Shown piece by piece: positions 34,397 to 46,354 of a stretch of 64,000 nucleotides of DNA. Both the position numbers and the translations under genes were made by a program. The notes below the pieces were generated by a model. The model made no database searches. It had not been told where the DNA came from and was given only the letters and a program-made list of their open reading frames with translations. Numbering within the stretch: position 1 is the stretch's first letter; each line of letters opens with the position of its first letter. The DNA is from Megalobrama amblycephala (Eukaryota; Chordata; Actinopteri; Cypriniformes; Xenocyprididae): positions 7,497,882 to 7,561,881 of the forward strand of contig NC_063066.1 in NCBI RefSeq assembly GCF_018812025.1, written 5' to 3'.

Positions 34397-35659
34397 GATC
34401 CTGCAATTTTTCCTTATTGACTCATATGTCTGTTGTCATATTTCCATGAACACTTGATAAGTGAATTTCACATGTCAAGAACACTTGATAAGTGGATTTC
34501 ACATTGTATTCTTGACTAAATCTCTACACTGTTGAATATAAGATGTGAACTACTGTGTAAAGTGGTGTATAGCACATTGTTGCTTCGAAAATAGGTTAAA
34601 TAGGTTGTGATGTTTTAATAGCATTTTCAAAAGAGCCCATGTGTTTTTCATTCATTCAAAAAGAAAAAAGTATGTGTTTGCTGTATGTGGAGCAAAGCAG
34701 GTGCATGTTTGAGTGGGTATGAGTGAGTTTTATGTGCTCCGGTTTTAAATGCTAAGCAGAAGGACTGTGAGAGACAGATGTCTGTGGTCCTTCTCTGTCT
34801 GTCTGGTAAGAGAGCAGTGATCAGGGGTGTGCGATTCATCCTAGAGGGGGTCCTTCAGAAACACGCCGTACCCATACTCAGAATGCCAGCTTGGGCTATT
34901 CAGAGGAAATGCCAGCTTTTCTAAGACTCACATTTCCACTGTGAAGAACCCTTTGGACTCTACGCTTCAAATGATGTTTGACACAGTGAACTGATTTCAT
35001 TCCTCACTCAATTTCAAAGCACTTAGTGAAATTACATGTGTTTGAAGATGGGCATCAGCGATGATGGCAACACTCTTTGTATAGAGCACATAACAATGCA
35101 AAAAATTTAAAGCTGAAGTCAGAAAGAAAACTCTAAAGCGTTGAATTTGGCCAGATAAAAGGTGGCAGGCCTGTGGAGATGAGAGCTCCTGCTGCAAAAG
35201 TGCTTTTGTAAACAGTTTAATATTTCATGAGATCCAACCAAAATCTTTTCTCTCATTGATTTGGTTTATGGCTCAAAACTTTTCTTAATACATCTTCCCA
35301 CTCGTCGGAAAGAAACATTTGTGGGATCTTTTGAATACTGGAACACGTTTTCATGCCATTTGTTAATGATTCAGTTCCAGTGATTGAAAATCTATTTTCT
35401 CTTGATTGCCAAACTAAAAGATAAAACAAAGTCAGCATGAAATCCAAATGCACTTTTTATTACACATTCCTGGTTTTATTATTTCAAAGACAAAAAAAGC
35501 TTGGCATCTTTCATCACAGCGCAATTACACAGAGCTGTACACAGAGGATGCGTACTTCTGTTTAATTATAAAATTGTTCTTCAACAGCTACATCTACAGT
35601 ACAGTACAGTAGAGTACATGCAACCAAATAATCTGTTAATAATCAGACTGAAAAGACTT
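34397..35659. other. Non-repetitive DNA
   Basis: No gene or named repeat. Two near-copies of CACTTGATAAGTG lie at 34451-34498, 37 bases apart. Confidence 0.5.
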
Positions 35660-36490
35660 AGGGCCCTATTTTAACGATCTAAGCACATAGTCTGAAGCAC
35701 ATGGCGCAGGTGCACTAAGGCAGTGTCCGAATCCACTTTTGCTAGTTTAAAGATGAAAAAATGGTTGGTGCGCCAGGCACATAGTCAAACAGGCTTGTAT
35801 CTAGACTCTTAATGAGTCATGGGTGTGTTTTGGGCGTAACATGCAATAAACCAATCAGAACGTCATCTCGCATTCCCTTTAAAAGCCAGTTGCGCTTGCA
35901 CCATGGCGGATTCGCTATTTACATGGCAGAATATAGACAGTTAGACACCTTCAACCTGATGAATCAGTTTAAATACATGTGTGTATTGCCACGATTGGTC
36001 AAATAATTAGCCAGTTTCATTCGTCATTACTGCAATTAGGTAATTCTGATACATGCAATGGCTTTCCATTATGACGTGTAGCATTTTTATCTTTATGTAC
36101 ACAATAATAATCTTTTACATTGTAATCCTTTTATTTTTAATATTTGGCATGTTTGTGTGCTGTTGCGTGTCCCTGTGTGTGTAACGCCCTTTAAGTAACA
36201 AAAAATACTGTGCCATTGAGTTTTTGTTGGTCAATGGCACAGTCATTTTCAGTTGCCTCAAAATAGCAACACGCCAACAATGCGCCTGAACACACCTTGT
36301 TTTCAGACCAGCACGCCCATGGGCGAACAGATAGGCGTTTTCAGACCAGCACGCCCATGGGCGAACAGATAGGCGTGAGTGCATTTGCGATTTCAACAAC
36401 GTGGGTGCTGGACGTGAAAATGATAACGGCGTCAGGCTGAAACTAGCAAAAAACATTGGCACCGCATTGCGCCGGGTGTATTATAGGGCC
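35660..36490. mobile_element. hAT-like MITE with AGGGCCCTATTTTAACG terminus
   Basis: The left end AGGGCCCTATTTTAACGATC and the right end GGTGTATTATAGGGCC are inverse-related, and the interior is rich in GCGC/TGGCGC words typical of this fish family. A perfect 38-base tandem duplication sits at 36299-36374. A target duplication could not be identified, partly because the right border is disturbed by a duplicated 22-base string (36483-36504 and 36515-36536). Confidence 0.7.
36299..36374 (+). repeat. 38-bp perfect tandem duplication
   Basis: Two consecutive identical copies of a 38-base unit beginning GTTTTCAGACCAGCACGCCC. It lies inside the hAT-like MITE. Confidence 0.95.
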
Positions 36491-36536
36491 GTTAATGTAA
36501 AAACTTTTCGTATGATAGGGCCGTTAATGTAAAAAC

Positions 36537-37426
36537 GTATCGATCCAAAATAAATTTTGATCAGATTGGAAAAGGTCGTTTAGACCTGAGAGAGTCTGAT
36601 CAATAGGAGGAAAAAAGAATGTAAACACTGTTTTCTCAACGAGATTGCCATTAGCGATCACTCTGCCGCATATTACCATTCTAGTTTGGAACAGCCAATT
36701 TTCACAATCCAATCAATTCCTTAAGTAAAAGTTTTTTTAGTTTTTTTTTTTTTTTTTTTTACCGTTGAATATCCCGTTTCACTCTGAAACACTTAACCTC
36801 TATGTATTGGAAAAGCTGTTAGCTATGCTAAAGTTTACAAATGAAAAATGCCTTACAAATCAAGCTAGCAAATTGAAATTGACCATTTGAACAAATAGAT
36901 TCACTAAAATAACTTCCCAACCTCGTGAGAGGACATTTATGGGGAGTGTTTTGTTATTGCTTCAGTTCATTTGTGCTCAATGCAATAGCATAAAAGCAAT
37001 GATGTAACATTTTCACAACATCGCTGTCAAGGTCCTGACAAGTTGAGTTAACGGTGTGGCTACTTTTAGTTGTTTACTACCCAGCACTGTTTGATTCATG
37101 TAAAAGCAATATGCATGTGCGATATTCCTCTTGCAGTTTTCAACATTAACCTTGAAAATGCCTCTGCAGAACGATGTTGCTGGTGTTGATGTAATCCTTC
37201 ATGAAAGTGGAGCCACTGTTTTGGACTGATTGAAGATGGACAGATAGCATTCTGTGTGGCTTGATGAAAACAACACAAAGAGAGAAGCTTCAGTGTATCG
37301 ACAAAACGCCAACGCTCAACACAAAGCTTCAGGACAGATGAAGTAGAGCAGAGGTCTGCCATTGTAAACAGAGTCTGCCATTTTAAAAAGAAAGATCTCA
37401 CAAGTGATTCAATCTCTAAAGAGTCC
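36537..37426. other. Non-repetitive DNA
   Basis: No gene recognised. A T-run lies at about 36739-36760. The minus-strand Lys/Glu/Arg frame nearby is the complement of the tetranucleotide repeat that follows. Confidence 0.5.
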
Positions 37427-37430
37427 TTTT

Positions 37431-37510
<80 letters not shown>

Positions 37511-37512
37511 TC
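37427..37512 (+). repeat. (CTTT)n microsatellite
   Basis: About 21 CTTT units, uninterrupted. Confidence 0.97.
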
Positions 37513-37694
37513 AAACACTACAACTTTCAACTCCTTTTTTTTTATGATAATGCTTATCTTCAAATACACTTACCCCGCTCTCGCTCTCTGTCTCGCTCAA
37601 GCAGCCGTCTCTCTCTTTTCCTCCCGTAGCAGGAAGACATCTCGCATTCATTATCCCTTGGCCTTGGCTCATGCTGCTGTCCTCCCTTCTGCAC

Positions 37695-37792
37695 TGCTCA
37701 ATTACTCTGTCTTCCTGGAGCGTGTGGTGGTGTCAGGCTACTGTAATGACTTTCTGATTATCTGTCTGTCCGTGATGAATGAGATGGAAATG
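37695..37792 (+). repeat. Duplicated non-coding motif, copy 1
   Basis: It carries TGCTCAATTACTC, then GTAATGACTTTCTGATTATC, then ATGGAAATG. The same words in the same order and orientation appear at 38493-38572. Both are preceded by CTCTC-rich sequence. This suggests an old local duplication of a short functional or structural unit rather than a transposon, as no terminal repeats are seen. Confidence 0.65.
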
Positions 37793-38492
37793 TACCTCTG
37801 TGGCCAAACAGGTCTCTGAATCCTCGCCAAGTGGGTACGTCAAGGGGCTATGGGCACAGGCTGACCGACAAACCTTTACCATAAAACAAGTCACACCATG
37901 GATTTAAGCAGTGTGCCCTTTCAAATCGTCGTCACGGCATTAAAATAGCTAAAGCACCAAGCCATTACCTTAGACCTTTTTACAGGTTAATTTTGATGAC
38001 TGAGGAAGGGCCATAAAGGGTATTTTGGTTCTAAGTAGGTTCTAACCAAGTGTTTAGTTGAGTTGGGTATTAATACTTGAAGGCCGCATGCCATTCTTTT
38101 GTCATTAGTTGGAATTTAATGTCAAAGTGTGTTATATTAAAAAAATAAATAGCAATTTTTTTGCTCTGGTATCTTTTTTTTCTGCTCTTATGTGTATCAA
38201 CTAGTGAAACAGTTTTTTCTGTGGTGTCTGAGTAAGGTTCTGAAAGGAAAGGTCAGGCTCTGTGTCACTGACCCGGTTGTAAATGACATTGACATTAGAT
38301 GGTTAACCAGAGTGACAGTAATAGGCCACCTGATCAGGTCCGGATACCTGAGAGACGAGCCTAGTCTCAGTCGTCACTCAACCCGGACCTCCATCGGCCC
38401 CTCGCTCTCCCGCTCTTATCTCTCCTCTCTGTCACTCCCTTCCTCCCTCTGTGTACTTGAGGTCCTTGTTCAAGCTCCCATGCCTTTCTAGT

Positions 38493-38572
38493 TGCTCATT
38501 TACTCCTGTGGCTGCCCAGTGTGGACACAGTAATGACATTCTGATTGTCTGCCTGCAAATGAGAATGAAATG
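38493..38572 (+). repeat. Duplicated non-coding motif, copy 2
   Basis: It carries TGCTCATTTACTC, then AGTAATGACATTCTGATTGTC, then ATGAAATGGG. It is homologous to the block at 37695-37792, with several substitutions and a short indel between the shared words. Confidence 0.65.
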
Positions 38573-39794
38573 GGTGTCTGAAGAAATTGCCGTGTGTAGA
38601 GACATCAATTGTAAATTGGGGGTGGGGGGGTGCTTCAATGCCTCGCCTGACAAATGCTTAAAGAAGGAAACATTCTGGCACTGTGAATGCATGAAATTAC
38701 ACTCCTGGATTTTAATTGACCCCATTCAAGGCATCAATTAAAAATGAAACAATACGGTAGAAAGCCTGTGCACCTTCCAACAATTTCATTGAAATAAAGA
38801 GTCCTGTCCCTATTACAGTATTGTGTTCTTTCAAAGCTTCTCTAAAGCACTCCAATCCTCTCTATTCTCTGTCCTATTGCCTGACCAGTGGCATTATGTT
38901 CAAAACTTCTTACAGCTGAATAAGTCTGAGCCTGTCTTCTTATTATGTGAATATTTCTCTTTAAACTCAATCCAAGCGTTAAGATAAAAAAAAGTCCCGC
39001 GCAGCCTTTAAGATAAGAGATTGCACACATTTGCTACTTCAGAGAGAAATTACATGAAACATTTACTGTGCTTGCCTTTGCACGATCAAGCGAGCTCCAT
39101 GTGACAGTCTGGTAGTTTAATGAAAAATAAATGTTTGCTTAAATCATGCTTTGTGATTTCTCTCTTATGCGCAATAAATGTGGGGCCTTTGCGTATTTAA
39201 ACTCTCAAAAGTACAAAAAAGAAAATATGTACTGTGTGTATTGTTTGTTTTCCACAATAGTTTTCTCTAGCAAACAGCAACCTAAAATGTAACATTGTAT
39301 AGTATGATAAAATTTCTGTTTCATTTTAAGCATGCATAAACATGAATCAGCATCTCAGCTACAACAATCAGTCTCTAATCAGCTCTGCTACTTGAGCACT
39401 CCACTCGTATTTAATAGAATTTTAACATTCAAATCAATCACTTTAATTAATATTTTTAGGCATTTATGCTCTCAAACTTTAACAGATGTAATCGTCAGAG
39501 AAGGACTCAAATACCCATTGGTTTTAATTGCTCTGTTATTAATTCTGGCTGGTTGAAATGCTGATGCATTTGAACAGTACATTAGACAGAGAGGGGTCAT
39601 TTGGCTGTGTCTGCCAATATGTCAAATTCTGACAATGGTTGGTTGATTGATGATTGTCGGGATTGATTTCAGTGTATTTAACCCTTACCACACACGTGCT
39701 ATACAGTACATACACCTATGCTGTACAACTGTATACATGTAGATACTGTGTTATAACAACCTGCCACTTCAAACAAATCATTATTATATTATGG
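38573..39794. other. Non-repetitive DNA
   Basis: No gene or named repeat is seen. Confidence 0.5.
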
Positions 39795-39819
39795 CCTGGT
39801 TTCACAGTCAGGGCTTAGA

Positions 39820-40864
39820 TTAAAGGGATAGTTCACCCAAAAATAAAAATGACCCCATAATTTACTCACCCTTAAGCTATCCTATATGTATATGACTTTA
39901 TTCTTCTTTCGACCAAACACAATCAGAGTTATATTAAACATATCCTGGCTCGTTCAAGCTTTATAATGGGAGAGATTGGAAGATGAGTTGTTGAAGTCCA
40001 AAAAAGTGCATCCATTGATCATAAAACGTAGTCCACTTGGCTCCGGGGGGTAAATAAAGGCCTTCTGAAGCAAATCAATGCGTTTCTAATCTATGCCATG
40101 ACGTACTATGCTATGTCCTACGTTATAACGTGTAGTACGTCATGTCATTGTGTACTATGTAGCGGAAGTTACCATTATTTTACTTCATAAAGTTTTAAAT
40201 AAGGATATTTGTCTTACACAAACGAATCGATTTGCTTCAGAAGGCCTTTATTAACCCTCCAGATGTCACGGATCAGCAGCCAATCACAGCGCGCTCCCTC
40301 ACCAGAGTACTGAACACGTACACATGCCATCAATCGTCACATTCATCACGCTGGCTTCATAAACACACACCTCACCTCACTCCAGTGTCCGGTCTCGTTC
40401 ACACTTAATGGACTCATTCCCCATTTTTCCTACGAATTTCCCAAGCAAGATTCTCCAATGTCTCTTAGTACTTTCCTCCAGTGTGTTTTCCTCATCCTCG
40501 CCCTCCATTGTCTTCGTGTGACTACTTACCTTCCATCGAGTGTGTGTGTGTACATCCATCTGTCATCCGTCCATCTCCAAAACCTGTAAGATAAAGACTG
40601 TATCAACAGCATCATCCTCTCTGCTAAAGTATAATTGCTCTGCTTACTCACCTGATATTCTGAATCATCGCTGTTGTTGCCAATAAACATCAATTTATCT
40701 ATATACTTTCATGGACTTCAAAACTCATCCTCCAATCACTCCCATTATAAAGCTTGAACGATGTCAGGATATTTTTAATATAACTCTGATTGTGTTTGGC
40801 TGAAAGAAGAAAGTCATATACACCTAGGATGGCTTGAGAGTGAGTAAATGAACTATACCTTTAA
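39820..40864. mobile_element. Foldback element, family C, copy 2, TTAA duplicated
   Basis: TTAA at 39820-39823 and 40861-40864 borders an element starting TTAAAGGGATAGTTCACCC and ending GAACTATACCTTTAA. The arms match the copy at 10210-11156 (AGAAGGCCTTTATTAA, AATCAGAGTTATATTA). The right arm is interrupted by unrelated sequence at about 40265-40708, with loss of some arm bases. Confidence 0.88.
40265..40708 (+). mobile_element. LTR-like insertion in the foldback arm
   Basis: It begins TGTCACGGATCAGCAGCC and has AATAAA in GCCAATAAACATC near 40680. TG at the start and a possible CA at 40708 fit an LTR. No target duplication is visible, and part of the host arm is missing, so the insertion was accompanied or followed by a deletion. 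The 60-codon minus frame here has no recognisable domain. Confidence 0.4.
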
Positions 40865-41064
40865 GCCAGGATTAGGCTTTAGTTCAATTAGAACATTTAA
40901 GTAGCCTTTATAAACATGCCTTAGAAAAAAGATATTACTGGTGTATATCTTGAGACAAAACTATGAAACTGACATAATTTAAGATATGTTAGTGCAAGTT
41001 TCTTTCAGTTAAAACAGCTCAAACATGCATTTTAGTCTGGGACTAGGCTTAAGCCTTGACTGTG

Positions 41065-41970
41065 TGTGTTAGCAATACTTTTAAGGGGGGGGGGGGTGTT
41101 TTTTATTATTTATTTAAATACCTTGGTGTAAAAAAATTACATCTAAATGGTGTATAAAATATTATTTACTTCTAAAGATGCTTAAAAAGTACCATATTAA
41201 TTTAGCATGTCCTTAACAAATCCTACACTCGAGGTATTATGGAATGTGGTATCATATGGTAAAACCATGATAGTTAAATATATACAGAGGCATGGCACTG
41301 AATTATTATTACATTATCATATGCTGTATGTTTACATGGTATTCCTAGAATGCCATGTCATTATCATTGTACAAGCGGGCACACGCTTTGCCCTTTTATG
41401 GAGGGCTGAAGGAACAGTGATCCATGGTGGACCCAGGCGATAGGGCCATATGGTGTGGCATGTTGTGTCATTAGTGTAGAAACTTGAAGGGGACACCAGT
41501 GTCTTAATTATCTCCAGACAGCCTGCAACACTCAAACCTGCAGAGAGCAAAACCTCTCAAATGCCCGCACAAGCGTTAATGCATGGCGAAGCTATAAAAA
41601 TGCTAAGTACTTTCTATCTGATATGTTTGATTTAATAGTGCGAATTTAATTAGTTTTGTAAATATGGGCTGGCAAGCAAGGTTTTTAATTCACCCCACTT
41701 ATACTTATTCGCCTAATCTTTGGGGAGCTTTCACACTTAAATCCTGATTTATAACTGCATAATTCAGGTAGCCTCTTTCTTGTCAGTGCTATTCTCTGTA
41801 TGGATTTGTTTGCAGTAGTTCTAATGAATCGTATGCTGACATCTCTTATGTTGCTCTTTTCAGCCATTATTTAGCCATTTGTGTGTTTGTTGCCTTCCCC
41901 TGCTGTTTCAGGGTACAGCAGAAACAGGCAATGTTCTGCTATGAACCCAGAAGAACATGATTTCAACATC
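41065..41970. other. Non-repetitive DNA with a G-run
   Basis: A run of ten or more G lies at about 41085-41096. No gene recognised. Confidence 0.5.
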
Positions 41971-41971
41971 T

Positions 41972-42150
41972 TTGCTGATCCTGGAACAACATTTCAGTCA
42001 ACCAAGTTTACAGTTTGTCAAGTTTAGGTTAACATCCAGGGTAAGGTGCTTCAACATTGGTATTATTCACATATCATTTACCTCTCACGGATAATTTATG
42101 GACAGGGTTAGGTAACCCATACTCGGAATTTGTCCTCTGCAGTTGGCAGG

Positions 42151-42185
<35 letters not shown>

Positions 42186-42348
42186 GGGCGCCCTGGGAGT
42201 GATTGGGGGTTAGGGCACCTCAGTCATTTCCTGTCGGTACTAAGAATCAAACTAGTTTGACTATCTAACCATTAGGTCCCAGGGCAGTTTAGGGGTAGGG
42301 ATAGGGTTAGGACTAAATTATCAGGAATGTTGCTCCAGGATCAACAAA
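41972..42348. mobile_element. MITE with GCTGATCCTGGAACAAC termini, holding a SINE
   Basis: Left TTGCTGATCCTGGAACAACA and right TGTTGCTCCAGGATCAACAA are inverted. The host sequence is interrupted at 42152-42285 by a SINE and resumes with GGGGTAGGGATAGGGTTAGG. Confidence 0.75.
42152..42285 (-). mobile_element. Short tRNA-derived SINE with poly(A) tail
   Basis: On the minus strand the head shows an A-box-like CCTAATGGTTAGA and a B-box-like GTTTGATTC at tRNA spacing. Then GACTGAGGTGCCC and CAGGGCGCCCCAGCA follow, and an A-run of about 30 (plus-strand T-run 42152-42181). It belongs to the same family as 15953-16194 but lacks its 3' half. A GCAGTT string on both sides may be a short target duplication. 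Confidence 0.75.
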
Positions 42349-42515
42349 ATATGTCAATCAAGGAACATGTCTTACTTGGCAATATCACAATGACCATTAA
42401 CCCAACACAAGTCACAGTTTCCATGAACTGAATGTTTATTTTATCATATGTGTATTACGTTCACACTGAATTAAATGTGATTTATTTTTGTATGTTTTCC
42501 ATGTTTGATTCTCAG

Positions 42516-42621
42516 GTCATGCTGAAGTTTCAGAAAGATGTGAGAATGCAGCAGAAGCTGCCACACACAACTCATTAAAGACTCAATTAGACCTGCACTG
42601 CAACACTGCACCTGTAAACTG
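42516..42621 (+). other. Exon-like segment with splice signals and open frame
   Basis: A pyrimidine-rich tract ending TTTGATTCTCAG directly precedes, and CTG followed by GTGAGT directly follows. The 106 bases between are open throughout in one phase (two bases, 34 codons, two bases), encoding HAEVSERCENAAEAATHNSL and a further 14 residues ending in V-N. I do not recognise the peptide. It could be a coding exon of an unidentified gene, a non-coding RNA exon, or chance. Confidence 0.3.
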
Positions 42622-42759
42622 GTGAGTAATTCATACTTCTGTTCATTAATTGTGTAAAACACTTAAAAACATAAATATTGTAATTAAGCAGTTGATTTTA
42701 TGCCTCAATATTTAAATAAAATGATCATGATCAATAGACTGATACAGTGCTGTTGTACA

Positions 42760-42880
42760 CCTCATGCAAAACGCATTTGTGCAAACTTTCTCGGGGGAAC
42801 AAAAGTTTTGCGAGCGAACACAAAAGCATTGAAAGTTATTTTTTCCTCCCATCTAATATTTTCCCATCAACATGTCTCTA
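42760..42880 (+). repeat. Minisatellite relic related to 53935-54190
   Basis: Words such as GTTTTGCGAGCGAACACAAA and CTTTCTCGGGGGAACAAA, followed by TTTTTTCCTCCCATCT, repeat the unit and flank found at 53935-54100. One or two units only. Confidence 0.65.
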
Positions 42881-43139
42881 TACATTTCATAGTGAATTGT
42901 ACAGATAAGAAACAAATCTTATGTGGAAGAAATTGTAACAACCCTGCATTGATCACTGCATCAAGTGCTTTAGAATCAGTCTCCCCAGGGTGGGCCATTC
43001 CACAAAAGAGTTCAAGGTGCTTCAAGAACCCCAAGATGTCATCATTGGATCTAAAAGCAGCTTTAGGAACATTCACTGTGAATGTGCACCAGCTAACCAT
43101 TATAAAGAGACAAATCTGCATCAGAGCTAAACAAGAAAG

Positions 43140-43290
43140 AAGGCTTTGCTCTCAACAAAGAATATGAAGGTAAGATTGGAGTTTGCCATCCAACACCTAC
43201 ATGAGGAACAGGAACAGAACTCTGAAGCACGATGATGGTGGGTGTGTTGTGGTTTGGAGGTGTTTTGCTGCTTCTTGGACATCATAAAGT
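43140..43290 (+). pseudogene. Tc1-like transposase fragment
   Basis: The plus-strand translation gives RTLKHDDGG followed by CVVVWRCFAAS, equivalent to the HGGGSVMVWGCFAASG segment in the middle of Tc1-family transposases. Neither flank supplies the catalytic motifs, so it is an isolated fragment. Confidence 0.6.
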
Positions 43291-43392
43291 CAACTATAGA
43301 CTCTATTTTATACTAAAGAATGTGAGGCCATCTGTAAAATGAAAAAAAAAAAAGCTTTACTTTTCACCAAAAGCATGCATTCAAAACAATCT

Positions 43393-43524
<132 letters not shown>

Positions 43525-44340
43525 CAATATATAGAGAGATACATAGACAGACTAAGATAAATAAAGCACTGAAATTGTGTTTGTATGTGAGCTGGAGTTT
43601 ATGTTTGCTGAAATATGCTGTGTGAATGTGCGCTGTGGAGCTGTGCATGTCTGTAACAACTAGAGGCATGTTGCCTGTGGCTGCCAGAGGCTCTGGCTAA
43701 ATTATGAATGTGTGTGAGAATGGAGTGTCTGTCTTTTTCTGAAAAATTCAGGAAAGAGCAGTAAATACTCATGAAGAAACACACTGAAATGCGCATGTCA
43801 GCCAAATCATGGCAAAAAAAAAAAAAAACACCCTTTAGAATATAAATGCTAAATGTGCAATTTGCTCTTAAATTTTCTAAAGCATGTTCAAGGTCACAAG
43901 TACAGGAGTTTAGTGAATTTCTTTTGAAATTATCATGGTTATGTTTTTTTTTGTTTTTTTTGTTTTTTTTTAATTTTGGTAAATAGCTTTTCTAATTTTA
44001 CCTGTGCTGGTTTCCTTGACAACATGCTGCAAACTGAGCAGATGTGAAGACTGATAATTTGTAGAGTATGTGTAGTACATCATGAAGAAAAGTTGGCTGG
44101 TGTAGGATTTGTGCAGATGATAATCATATGATTGTGTTATGAAAAATTTAAGACTCCCATGTTTCTTGCAGCTCCCAACAACTTAGGTTACAAAAGGTTT
44201 AAATAAAACACAAAAGAGACAAATTGAACCGCATCATTTGGGTGGGTAAAAACAGCGTTATTTGCATGATTATTTTCAATCTCATACGTTTTTCTCTCTT
44301 TTTTTCTATTTTTACAGTCATTTTTTTTTCAATTGGTAGT
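43525..44340. other. Non-repetitive DNA
   Basis: T-runs lie near 43944-43970. No gene recognised. Confidence 0.5.
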
Positions 44341-44452
<112 letters not shown>

Positions 44453-44759
44453 AACGAGACAGTTTAGTAATTGTAACTGGTGTCCTTGGACTGGAGACAC
44501 ACTTTTCCCTTCTGAAAGTTACAACTGTTTTCATAGTACAGTGAACTCTTTTAATTCTAAAGATCAGTGAATTAGATTTTCCATTGTGGCCCCTTTAATC
44601 ATTTAATCATAACTTATATTAAAATAAATTATGTTTCATTTAATCACAGCAGTAGCGCAAACTTCTAAAAACTGTCGACAATTAATTATCGTTAAATCTC
44701 TCACCTTTTTCCCCCCACACGCACTGACATTTTTGCATTCGGATTGAGTGATGTCATTA

Positions 44760-46352
44760 CAGTTTTTCTCAGTCGCTTTGGTGCATTTCTCACATCACTA
44801 TTTACATTTGCACAACAGTTAATGCAGTTCTCAAAACAATTAGTACAAACTGCAAAACCTAGTTGATAACCTGCAAAAGCGTGTCACTTGCTCAAAATGG
44901 ATAGGTCATTCCTCAAAAGCAAGTATTCGTGTCAATGAAAGTGTCAGTGTCATCAAGATGAAAAGTCCTGACACCATTGTTTATGAACAAGATAGTCAAA
45001 TGGCTTTGTCATGTTTTCATTATGACAGTTTACTCTGTCAATGTTTTCCAATGCAAAAAAGTCAGATCTTGGTGACACTACCTGAAAATGCTCAAGACAG
45101 CACTATATACTATTTGCACAGACATTTGAAAAATACAGTAAAGTTAACATTACTGTATTTAGTGAGGTAACTGAGTACAAGACACTGAATATGTATGTTT
45201 CACATTTTTACTGCATATGCTCTTTGCAATTCTAATTTGTTCACAGCATTGTGCAAAAGAAAAAATACACCCTTATTTGCAACAAACATAAAGTCCCTTT
45301 GGGTAGAGCTGTGCACAACTGTAAACAATATTGCAGTACGTATGGCAAATCTTTACTGTAACACTACTGTACACTACAATACACTAAATGTGTGATGCAG
45401 TAAAGCTGTACGTCTAAATGTAAAATGTACAGTGACAAGTTCTTGTCCCACTGCAAGCTTCATGTATGACACGATGACAGTAGTGCAGTGCAGATTGTTT
45501 AGTGCTGAATTACTGTCCATTTATACACACCTGTTCTCCCAACGAAATGTTTGAATAATTGAATTTACAGTGGTTCTCCCAACATTTGGCTGCACCCTTC
45601 GACCAGCCTCAGCCATTGTGAGGCCGTGATTGACAACATGATCCACAATTGTAGCCCTGATTTCATCAGGGATCTGCCTATGTACTTAGCCTTTTCTTCC
45701 TCTTCCCGTTTTGTCCCCTTCCCCTTCTTCCCCGCACCCTTACCCCTCTTCCATGAGGCTGACCTTCCATTTCTGTGTCACAGTATTGTAGAAATGGTAC
45801 ACACTATGTCCTGCTTGGTTCGTATATGCTTGTAAAATGGGGGTTTATGGGATTCACCTCTGACAGTGATTGTAGAGAAGTGGCTTATCATTGGTTGCAA
45901 CTAATGCTTCACACACCCCTTCTCATCAGTGAAAGTTGAGATTCACTTGAGAGAAATTGTTCAATTTAGGAGACATTTTCAGGAAAAAAAGATTTTAAAA
46001 AAATGTGTAAAATTTGCTTGACAGATTTTGACAACTAGTTCAACATTTTTGTATGTAATGACTCAAGCAATGAAATGAGGACTATTAGTTTTATATGGAA
46101 TGACTATTCAGCATTCACAAGTATAGTTAATTTTGACTGACATGACATAAGCAAATGATAATGTTATAAAACAGCAGAGAGTTGTATGAAAGCAATTGAT
46201 GCATGTCCAAGAGCATTTGCAATTTGTTCGAAGGAATGAGAAACTGCTACTATGATGTGCACAAATGACTAAATGTTGTGGAGGTTGAACTAACTGTTGT
46301 GCAAATGTAAATAGTGATGTGAGAAATGCACCAAAGCGACTGAGAAAAACTG
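44760..46352 (-). mobile_element. IS630-like element, non-autonomous, copy 2 (inverted)
   Basis: It starts CAGTTTTTCTCAGTCGCTTT, ends with the inverse and is flanked by TA (44758-44759 and 46353-46354). It matches 21452-23039 in reverse orientation over its whole 1.6-kb length, including the helix-turn-helix relic (here on the minus strand at about 45525-45720). The two copies differ by scattered substitutions and small indels. Confidence 0.87.
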
Positions 46353-46354
46353 TA

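Larger units (their letters stand above)
39795..41064. mobile_element. MITE with CCTGGTTTCACAGTC terminus, host of a foldback
   Basis: The left end is CCTGGTTTCACAGTCAGGGC. The right part includes AGTCTGGGACTAGGCTTAAG and ends GCCTTGACTGTG, the inverse with the last bases changed. The family's usual interior (GCCAGGATTAGGCTTTAG, CATTTAAGTAGCC, AAACATGC) continues after the inserted foldback. The empty site would read GCTTAGATTAAGCCAGG. Confidence 0.8.

Noticed and set aside
37096..37569. 157-codon minus-strand frame with a Lys/Glu/Arg repeat
   Set aside because: The charged repeat is the complement of the (CTTT)n microsatellite. The flanking residues show no domain.
41085..41096. G-run as a possible G-quadruplex regulator
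   Set aside because: A single homopolymer run without the four-tract pattern and without any nearby promoter evidence.
42700..43167. 155-codon frame, the second longest in the window
   Set aside because: It crosses a minisatellite relic and reaches the edge of a Tc1 fragment. The peptide has no recognisable motif, and an 84-codon frame overlaps on the other strand.
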